Below, one piece after another: positions 55,298-64,000 of a stretch of 64,000 nt of DNA (position 1 is its first letter; every line of letters starts with the position of its first letter). The notes under the pieces were generated by a model, which saw only the letters and a program-made list of their open reading frames with translations, did not search any database and was not told the DNA's origin. Source of the DNA: Flammula alnicola (taxonomy: Eukaryota; Basidiomycota; Agaricomycetes; Agaricales; Strophariaceae); contig JADNRV010000005.1 in assembly GCA_015499995.1 (NCBI GenBank), forward strand, positions 806,001-870,000, in the 5' to 3' direction. The translations under genes and the position numbers were made by a program.

Positions 55298-58200
55298 TGC
55301 TGGACAAGTACAGTTTATAAAGATCCTTGTCCTCCTAGACGAAGCAGCGGTTCAATCAAGGAGATAACAAAGAGAAAATTCAATTTCAAAATCTTGCTTG
55401 CGATCGAGAAAATCGGGAGTCACGTGCGGACGCGATTTGTCACACGTGACATGTTCATTAATTGATACCGTTACGCTCCCAAATTTCCTCTCCCACGTTC
55501 AAACAAGCCTCAAACACAACAGGAACTTTGTTTTGCGTCTCTCTGCTGTATTCCGCAATGTTCCTATTCAGCCAAGGTAGCTCATTCTCCATGTTTAACC
55601 GTCGAGCGTCGGATGCACGAAAATTGTTGCGAACAGTTACTAGCCGTAAAGCCCATGCCGAAACGCGATTAACCTTTTCCTCCTCACGATATATAAAAAA
55701 AACTGCAAGGTCTATTTTCATCTACTTGGTCTGTTTTCGTCTGGAACACTTTGCGATCTGATTCTTGCGCCTCGGCGATGTTTGGCCAAGCTTCTTCCCG
55801 TCTTACTAAAGGTGCTCGGGCACCTGTGGGCTTATGTTTATGCCTGTACTATTCCTAGCACCGCCGATTTATGCATCACGAAAGATTTGCGCTAGGTTCG
55901 CGATGTCGAGACGCCGACGCTCTTGATCACCGTCACTGACGTTCATCTCTTCGCCGCCGCCTTTGTCATGAAACCACCCTGACCGAGGGTGATTCCCCAG
56001 CATATCCCTTAACAAACCGTATGCTTTTTCATCATCGACATGGTCCTATCGTTTTGCCTCGGACAAACCTGTTTAATCTTGTTGTTCCATTATCACTTAC
56101 TGGTCACGGTTTGCTCTGACGTGGTCTGACCGCAGTCGCGTGGTTCTAGCCAGACGGAAACGTTACCGACAGTGGCGGTCACCATTTTAGCAGCGTGCCG
56201 GATATTGTCTACCCGTTCCAGATTCCTGGGCGAATTGCTCCGGGAAACTGCGTTTGGTCTCACAGTTGCATAGTCGTGAAGCATCTCCGAAAGTCTGGCT
56301 CAGCCTCAACCAAACCCCAAGAGACGCTGTTGGGTATCAAGAGTTAGTTTCTGTAGTTCCAGGCATTTGCCAAGATCCTTGCCGTGGAATTGAGTCTAAA
56401 AGTTAAATCTCGTCAAGCTTACCCAAAACGGCACGTTGACCTACACTGTCCACAGTGTCATTGTCTTCTCAGCATTTAATTAAAAAAAACCAGGCGGGAA
56501 ATGAACTGTCACCGTCATCTACACGTGCACTTCCCTAGGTATGACACGTTGGTACGATCAAATTCTCGAAATACACCGCGCAGTTGCTGAAATGTGATAA
56601 CGCAGATGATTCTCGATGCTCCCACCAACTTCTGCTGTTTAGACGCATGTAGCCAATGGTTTCGAGCAGTGTGCTCCTTCGTTGCTCCCGTGTCCCCGAT
56701 GATGCGTACAGCCTGTAGGAATGCGTAAGCGAACAGGATGCGGACTCACCCGAGAGCACTGCTGCAGCGAGTGCTCTTTTGTTTTGCATCTGTGAGTCGC
56801 AATCGCCATGCATCTACCCGTACTGCTCAGTGATAGAGTAACTAACGTTTTAAATTCCCAAGAAGTCTGTCCTTTGCTCCAGTGTGGAAAATGCGGAGAG
56901 GAAAAACTTGGCACGTCATTCAGAAGGCAAAAACGCTGTCTCTTTATCGAGTGATACTCGTTACCACCATCATCGCAAAAAGATAATCATTTTTCAGTCT
57001 AACGGTATCTCCACAAACCAGTTCTGGCGACTGATCATGATCGGGAGTGACTAGGAACAACACTCAGTTTAAGTCTAACAAAGGGGATAGAAGCTCATAC
57101 AATCTATCTCAAATGTTGCCATGCGAAGCCACTTTCGCTGCCTTTTCAAGGCTTGAGTATCAACATGGGGCCTGATAACCTTTAAACGTTTTGAAAATAA
57201 TATGAAATCTGCATTTCTGGGATGATAGTTTTCTGTATGCGTTTAATTAACGTTCGCCCTTGGCGCGCCTGCTCTGAACCGCGATCACCGTTGAACGTTG
57301 ATCACCGAAGAGCAGAGAAGTTCCAATTTCGAAAGGTAAGCTCTGAATTGGTAAATCGCTATTTACAGCAGTTTCGTCCATGTACTGAGTACATCATGTG
57401 AAAGTATTTATTTCTGTGAGATTCAAACATATTGCACTCTTCAACTTGACAAAGGCCTTCTTTTAATCTTTCTGCTTACAGCCTGAGGGCTTACATGCTG
57501 CTTCATGTGAATACAGGGCCGCTGGTATCGTCCCTGGATCCTGCCCGCTTTGAGATGTTGTCGGTTGTGTATCTGTGTAGATCATGTAAGCCTTTACGCA
57601 AGTCCGAGGTCAAATGAACATGTCAGGCATCTAGGTATGCCAAATACCGAGGTGCAACGAGCAGGGTCGAATGCGCACCGACAACCATTATTATTTCGGC
57701 AGATAGAGCAGGCGATAGCCGCGGAGTGTGATGTTCCTCCTCCCCATTTCGTAACGCAATGAAAGGATCAGCAATGGCTGCCAATATTGATGGCAATGCC
57801 GTGAAACCGTGAAGAGTTTTACACCGAGGAGAGAGCAGCTGTCAATCCCCAACGGCCACTCAGCAAACTCCATGCATTACCTTCCCTGAACGGTCGGCGT
57901 CCATTCTTAGAGGGAATTTCCCGTATGTTCCTTTGCTTGATGTTACAGCCGCACACCCATGGCCGACATTTTAGGGCGGCTAATTTGAGTATTGGCATCT
58001 CCGCACCCTACAGACGGTGATACTGATTTTGGAGTGACTCCGTCAGGGCTCCTTGACTACGTCGCCGCTGGCTGTCCTACGATAGAATATTTAATTTCAC
58101 GCATAGCGCATTTTGCCTTTTGGTTTTGGTTCAATCAGCAGAGATGCGGAGCATTGCAACCTGTCCCATTGCTACACGCTCATCTCGACGACAGGCCAGA

Positions 58201-59759
58201 GCAACGTTGACGCTTTCACTTCAGGAGGTATGGAAATTTTGATAGCAATACTAATATTGACTCCATTAGAATGTTTGTTACCTCCATCGAAGAAAGCCCC
58301 GCAATCTACTAGTCGTTGTTGTCGGAGAAGCTGTTTTTAAGATGCTCTTCGCAAGCGGAGCAGTGAGAGAGAGAGGTCGAGGTATGCGACTCACCGCCGA
58401 TTAAGAATTGTCACCATTAAGGAGTGCAATGTTGCGTGTGAAGCGGGAAACTGCCCCCTCCAGCTAGCTTTGACAACCATCCGCCCTCCTCGAGGGTCAT
58501 AAATAGATTGCGGGATGAATACATGAATACATCACAGCGACCTGATCGCCTAGCCACCTGCCCCTTTTAGACCAGCGCATACTTTATGGTAATTGAGCAA
58601 TCAAACGCTACGATAGTATTGAACCGGCTTTGCATGACGGCATCGAGCGGATGCCGATACAAAGTTGGAAATAAATATGTATAGCTAGACCTCCACTGCT
58701 CTCATGGCCTTCCAGTTCTTGCGGCGCGAGAACCTCAAGCGGAGCATTACTTGTTTAAGGCGGCGTTTAAGGGTGTCAAATCGGAACACTTGACAAGGAC
58801 TCGAGTGGGGGTTCCATTGGATTTCCACCTATTATTTCCCCGTAACAAAACGGAGGGTCTGCTCAAAGAACGGCTGAGAATTAAAGGCGGGGTAGAGCAA
58901 TGGAAACAGATGCTCCTGCCGCACACGTTATCGGAAATAGTTTTGACCATTGACTGAATATCAGCCACCTTCAAAAAAAAATACTCGCTGTGATCGCTGT
59001 CAAAGAGCAAGGTCCATACATTGTCAAGAAGAAACTCTTTGCACCCATCAAGTTGCTATAGTAAGCGTACTTTATGGTACAAAACACAGCGCAGAGGCGT
59101 AATTATAAGTCCGAGGAGGTGAGGGAGGTCCCAAAAGGGAAAGGGTATTATGTAATTTAAAAACCAGTCGTTGCCAGCGTCCGCCGACTTTCTCCCACTG
59201 ACTACAAAGCAATTACAAGGTGAGTGATCATGAACAGCGCATCGGAATGGTAACTAATTGAGAATATTGCGTTAGGGCTGATCTCCCGAAAAGCTCCAAA
59301 ACGTAGCTGGCGGCATGTGGGTTTGCCATCCTCGCTTACGCTTGGCTGGAAGAGCGACTTATCAGATTCGTGCTCTCGAAGCGCACGCCGCTAGATATCC
59401 CTTATCCCATCACACCCAGAATAATGCAAATACCACATGCAAATGACATGCCTGGTAAACTTGCAACAACTCCATAAGGCACTGTGCAACTGCTTGCCTG
59501 TACACTCTCTCGGTGGACGGGAGTCATCGGACTTCCTCGTAAGCATGCGTAACATGATCTCAATCCCAATCTGCATCTGTCCAGAGATCAAAGTTCAAGT
59601 GATCCCGATCTCCTGTGGGAGGACCGAACTGTTAGCCCCATTTCATCCACCATTGGATTGAGCTTTAAAGAAACAATATTAAGCAGATCATATCAACCTG
59701 GATTCCTCCGTCTCAAAGCTCCTCCTTCAGTTTCACTGTACCTTTCATTTACCCAAAGC
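55298..59759. other. Long intergenic stretch, no gene recognised
   Basis: About 4.5 kb between divergent GMP synthase and Myb genes. No ORF above about 110 aa, no exon chain, tRNA or terminal repeats that I could recognise. Besides the CACGTG boxes near 55.42 kb I see only AT-rich unique-looking DNA. Decayed elements cannot be excluded. Confidence 0.5.
55421..55448. promoter_or_regulatory. Two CACGTG boxes upstream of GMP synthase
   Basis: CACGTG at 55421-55426 and again at 55443-55448, 17 bp apart start-to-end, about 125-150 bp before the GMP synthase ATG. CACGTG is the core site of bHLH regulators such as Cbf1/Pho4. Spacing and position are suggestive only. Confidence 0.4.
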
Positions 59760-61172
59760 ATGTCGCAAATGTTTTGTCGAGAGCGTAGGTCTTGGACGGC
59801 GAAGGAGGATCAGCTTCTCCGAGAAGCTGTCCAAAAGGGTTCGTCCAATTCATCGTCAGTCGTGGAAAGCAACGCTCACAACGTATCACAGAGGATCCTG
59901 ATAATGCCAACCCATCCAAGTGGCATGCGATTGCCAAGCACGTCCCCAACAGAACCAACAAGGATTGCCGCAAGAGATGGTTTGCGAAGATGGCGTCGGA
60001 CGTCGTGAAGGGAGGGTGGGCTCCAGATGAAGATGAGAAATTGGTGAAGGGCATCGAAAGATATGGTACAAGGTATACCAAGAACATTGGATTAAAGGGA
60101 CTGCGATATATACTTACCTGACTCTAGATGGTCTCTCGTCGCTTCGGTAGTCCAAACTAGAAACTCGGACCGTGAGTTATCCTTGTTCATCGCTGCGGAA
60201 CGCCTCTGATTGAGCCACTTACGCTAGAATGTGCAAAACGTTGGACGGATACATTGAACCCTGCCATTGATCGTACAACCTGGTCGTCTGAAGCGGTATG
60301 CTTTCTTGCGGTGCGGCTTGCCGTGAGATGCTGAGTACCTTTCAGGATGAGCTTCTGCTTCGCGCTGTTGCCGAGCACGGCAAAGTATGGACAAAGATTG
60401 TCAAGACGTACTTCCCTGGCCGAACGGGCTTATCCGCAAAGAATAGGTACTTGCAGATTTGCGCCCACTGTTCGAAAGCTCACAGTTATCTTCTCAGATA
60501 CAATAGCATCACCCGTTTCAACTCTGACTTGTCTCGAAGCGCCCGCCCTAGACGCAAGTCCGACGGTGGAGTCTACACTCTTAGTAGAAAAGCCGAGAGT
60601 GTGTCATCGTCGTCAAGCGCCTCTCCGGAGTCTCCGTCAATGTCTCTTCCTTACATCACAACATCCTCCTTTCAGGGGCCAATGGACACGAAACACCACT
60701 CTTACCGTTTCGAGCCCTTTTCCAACTGGTCATCCTCCTCGTCAGTTACGAGCGAAGACGTCCCTCCTTCCGTGGTTCCCCAATCACATTCGACTACTTG
60801 CCTGACAGCGCCACCTCTCCCTCGCCCTCTGACGCATCCTACCAATCTTTCGAGCTCTCAATGAACCATACTCTCTCTGCCTTCCCAGATTCCTCGCACA
60901 TCGTTTTCTCCAGTTCCTCGTCACCGACAATCCCTTCAAGCAACCCGTACAAGAACTTCACAAATCAAGGGCATATTTCCCCCTATTCTCAATTCCCCCT
61001 TACCAGTGGCTCTAGTGATGTAGCCGACCAGTTTAACATGTTCGACAGCATGTCTACGTCACTAGATACCGCACCCGTCATGGGTGTGAACTGGGATTCC
61101 GCGGGCTCAACGACGGCTCTAAGGCCGCCAGTGGCGGCTACAAAGCTACCTCGTCTAACGACTTTCCTGTGA
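59760..61172 (+). CDS. Three-repeat Myb-like transcription factor
   Basis: Nuclear DNA-binding protein with three Myb/SANT repeats. Exons: 59760-59838, 59892-60072, 60128-60171, 60228-60295, 60346-60446 and 60498 onward. R1: RRSWTAKEDQLLREAVQK...KWHAIAKHVPNRTNKDCRKRW. R2: GGWAPDEDEKLVKGIERYGTRWSLVASVV...QCAKRW. R3: TTWSSEADELLLRAVAEHGKVWTKIVKTYFPGRTGLSAKNRY. The conserved tryptophans are mostly in place. A Ser/Pro-rich tail follows. The frame used up to about 60780 stops at 60864. A second frame (FDYLPDSATSPSPSDASYQS...) continues to 61172 and looks like the true tail, joined if one C is missing from CCCC at about 60779. No intron explains the shift. The stop is therefore uncertain. Confidence 0.82.
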
Positions 61173-63530
61173 GAACATTTTTTTCTCCATCAGAGCGGGG
61201 TCAGTACTCATGACGCCTTATACAGTATTATTCTAGACCACGATCTCTCACATTTTCTCATCTGCCAATTCCTGCGCAGCTGCAAGGTAGCCGAATGGCT
61301 CTCTAGATTCAGTCGGTAAAATATTTGCGTCAAATTACCTTGCGGGTCACGGATTCATTTTGTTTTGGAATAACGCATTAATAGTAGTAGTAACTGTAGA
61401 GTAGGATGTATGTGTATGTAAGTAGTATCAGAATAAACATGCAATGCTCGGCATCTGGCATTTGGTCCCCCGAGATCTAGAAAGGTTACAAACAAGGTTA
61501 TCCACCCCTTGGCTGATTTCCATTGTGAGAGAAAATGAGGAAAATATAGGTACGCGTACAGGTCTTGTAATTACTTACTTATCGTCATCAAGCACACCGC
61601 GGAGACATACGACACGCCTTCTCACTGAGGGCACAATATTAATGACGTGTGCAATGCCCTTCGGCCTTCTAACTTGTTCTTCAGCATTTCGGTTATGTTT
61701 TTATTGCGTGTGGATGCCGCGGGACGCCGGCTCCCCTTGCCATAAAACGACATTATTCTTGTCACTTCACAGGTACTTACTACAGTAGTATGCATTCACA
61801 GCCTCGCTACCCAACGGCACCGCTTGCACGTAATGTAACCAAGTTTCGGGTACAGCTGATATGTAAGCCGGTGACGATACTGACTGGTATGTCATCCAAC
61901 CAGTTTGTTCCCAACATATAGCGCCAAGTGCTTGATATTTATCACCTAATGACTCTGTCAATGCTTAGAGGAGATACAAGAGAGAATGTTATTGTTCGCA
62001 ATTCAAACTGAAATGTAACTTTATAATCAGCGAGGTTTTAAGTGCATGTCCGAGTCCGAGCCCATGATGACACTTTCCTGCAGGCTGACGCATCCTGAGA
62101 GATAATGGAGTAATCCAGATTGCTCTGACATTGCAGCTTCGGGATGCTAGAAGTTGAGCCCAAGCGAGCGAAGACACGGTGGGTCACCATACACTTATCG
62201 AAGCTATAGAAAACATAGGCCTAGGAAGCCAGTGAACACAAGAATAAGTTATTCCCGTGCATATCGGAAAGAGGATCAGCAACGGCACTCCAGAAGCTCG
62301 CCCAGCGAGATTATTCTTGCAATCTCTCTTCAACTCCATGGCTTTTGTCAAGAACCAAGGGCATATCTTGCCCGAGCCCTCTGAGCAGGCAAGCCCTTCC
62401 AGTCCAGGAAATATCTCCAGTCCAAGGAAACATCGAATGCTCATCAGGGTCGCAAGATGCGCATGTTTCCGCATTCCGAAGTCGATACTAATTTGTAAAT
62501 GAACGCCCTAATTGCCCAAATAATTTAACAAAATTCTCTGCGCCTAGTTTAAAGGGACCCAACAGGCGCCGGTGAGCGTTTAGCTATTAGCATTGAAAGT
62601 TGCCGGCCAGAGAACTCTGGCTAATCAATAAGCAATGAAAGATCCTGTTCAACATGATTACTTGGGCCCCAGTAAAACGTCGTACTCTGATCCTGATACT
62701 TATAATAAGATGCGGGCTAAGTTAAAGAAGTCAGTTCAGGCACCTTAATAGATGCGCTATTCAGATAAGAGACGAAACCGAATTTGGAAGAAATGTGGAA
62801 GGGATATTCTTCATGGTAGGCACGTTAATCTTGGAGATATCTGGGTGTATTGCAAACACCCTGGAAAGGACTCTGAGAAAGCTGGAAGAGAATCGTCGGT
62901 CTTGAAATATCGTCCGAGACAATCGCGTAGAATCCCGACAAGAAGCTCACATGTCCTTGACTATCACCACAATAACACCTCATGCCGGTATTGATTGGGG
63001 GTAATTTTAGATTCGCCTGACACGAATCATAAAATTGGAAGATCCTTCTCATGACAGTAGAAAGGAATTCAACACTTTCCTCATGATGATTGCCGTAGCA
63101 GGTAGAATATTGTCCAACGGAATACTGCTCACTGAGTCAAAATTCTATCTGGCCAAGTTCATTCAAGCGGGGCGGTTGAGCATCTGCAAATCTGAGAAGG
63201 CAAGTGCCAGACAAATATAGCGCAGAAACACGGTCGGGTTCGTTGACAGATGAAAGGGACCGGTGAAAGTCCCAAGTCGGCATGATATCATTGCTCAGAA
63301 AGCGACAGCTCCGTGGACGTTCGCATTCACCGGTCACCCCTTACAAGTAAAGAAAAGTGAGCTTCTAAAAGTAGGACGGCTAGGATGGCTCACCCCTTGA
63401 ACCGAAATGTCAAGCCCTCACCTCCATTGCACCCTCCATCATACTGGGCGGGAAGTGTAGTAGCCATTGCGCCGCATATCATTCTGGAATGAATAGACTT
63501 GACGTGACATCGTGAAGACCGTATGTCTGA
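61173..63530. other. Intergenic, no gene recognised
   Basis: About 2.4 kb with scattered ORFs under 120 aa on both strands. None shows a domain or consistent splicing. Confidence 0.45.
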
Positions 63531-63908
63531 TCAAAACAAAGGTCGCCAATACATACCGCGGTCGCCATCCCACAACTTAATCCAAGATGCATTAAGGCGG
63601 TGCTCAATCTCGAATCTCTGTTGCACCTGTCTTGCGGATTTTTCCGTGGACTCCCATGTTTTCTTTGCGAGCCCGTTCAGTTTTATGAGGAAGGTGAAGC
63701 GGAGTTTCTGGCTTGACAATGCAGTATCCATCGTCACGGTCTCCTGAAGTATGAAGTCGTGATCCTCATGGTCGCTGCAGCTGGGCTGAAAAGTAATCAG
63801 ATGGTGCACAGGAAATTTTAATAAATGAGACTCATCCAGATAGAGGGAGCCTTGAGGTTTGAAATTTGAAAGACTGTCCAAGTCGAGGACTACTCTACGA
63901 ACATGCAT
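63531..63908 (-). CDS. Hypothetical protein, possibly partial
   Basis: 125-aa ORF from ATG 63908. Balanced composition, with RRVVLDLDSLSNFKPQGSLY, HHLITFQPSCSDHEDHDFIL, LRFTFLIKLNGLAKKTWEST and ending GMYWRPLF. It looks more protein-like than the surrounding ORFs (beta-strand alternation, no low complexity). I recognise no family. A GTATGT donor near the 3' end leaves open that it is the first exon of a longer gene. No neighbours within 2 kb in the window. Confidence 0.4.
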   Translation of the reverse strand: MHVRRVVLDLDSLSNFKPQGSLYLDESHLLKFPVHHLITFQPSCSDHEDHDFILQETVTMDTALSSQKLRFTFLIKLNGLAKKTWESTEKSARQVQQRFEIEHRLNASWIKLWDGDRGMYWRPLF

Positions 63909-64000
63909 TGAGCGACAGCTGCGGTGTTGTACAATTGAATTCGCGTGGAGGGAAGATTATTGATAATCATTTCACACGGTAAAATTTTGGTCTGCAAACT

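Noticed and set aside
57240..57310. Inverted CTGCTCTG/AGAGCAG words as a MITE
   Set aside because: Arms too short and imperfect, with no target duplication.
1..64000. CRISPR arrays, bacterial operons or ribosome-binding sites
   Set aside because: The window is eukaryotic with spliced genes; no regularly spaced short repeats with unique spacers were seen.

Overview
The window looks like nuclear DNA of a mushroom-forming basidiomycete (Agaricomycetes). Genes are split by many short GT..AG introns of about 45-75 bp and packed tightly where conserved. F-box/LRR genes recur. The gene content (fungal SLATT proteins, indoleamine 2,3-dioxygenase paralogs, a chromodomain Ty3/Gypsy element, Xrn1, GMP synthase) fits that group. 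No species name can be given from sequence alone.

Layout. 0.2-6.4 kb: ribosomal protein eS10, an O-fucosyltransferase-like membrane protein, an F-box protein and an LRR-like membrane protein. 8.2-12.6 kb: a damaged single-pass surface-protein gene and a MYND zinc-finger gene. 12.6-16.6 kb: no recognisable gene. 16.6-40.6 kb is a mobile, duplicated zone. An IDO gene and an F-box gene on the minus strand (22.9 down to 16.6 kb) are matched by a second IDO/F-box pair on the plus strand (33.5 up to 40.6 kb), forming an inverted segmental duplication. The first F-box copy is a pseudogene: it has lost its ATG, carries a 1-bp deletion, and is split by an 815-bp TA-flanked DNA element. Between the pairs lie a 6.3-kb LTR retrotransposon with identical LTRs, two MITE-like elements, a 1.4-kb inverted-repeat element, a secreted-protein gene and a Rossmann-fold protein gene. 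Inside the second pair lie an intron-containing tRNA-Leu(CAA), a 490-bp tandem duplication and a glutathione S-transferase gene.

41-45 kb holds two tandem paralogs of fungal SLATT two-TM proteins. Both share a 25-nt micro-exon. Their prokaryotic relatives are predicted membrane effectors in conflict systems, so this pair is the most intriguing accessory locus, although no sensor or nucleotide-cyclase partner is visible nearby. 45.5-55.3 kb is housekeeping: XRN1 (about 20 exons, starting with exons of 4, 11 and 17 nt) and GMP synthase. 59.8-61.2 kb encodes a three-repeat Myb protein, and one small hypothetical ORF lies at 63.5-63.9 kb.

The genes do not form one pathway. The core genes cover translation, mRNA decay and GMP synthesis. 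The accessory genes (IDO, GST, SLATT, F-box, secreted protein) lie in repeat-rich DNA, as expected for rapidly changing fungal gene families. Exon coordinates were derived by hand from splice signals and reading frame. Several genes appear to need a single extra base at a homopolymer, so some frame breaks may be assembly errors.
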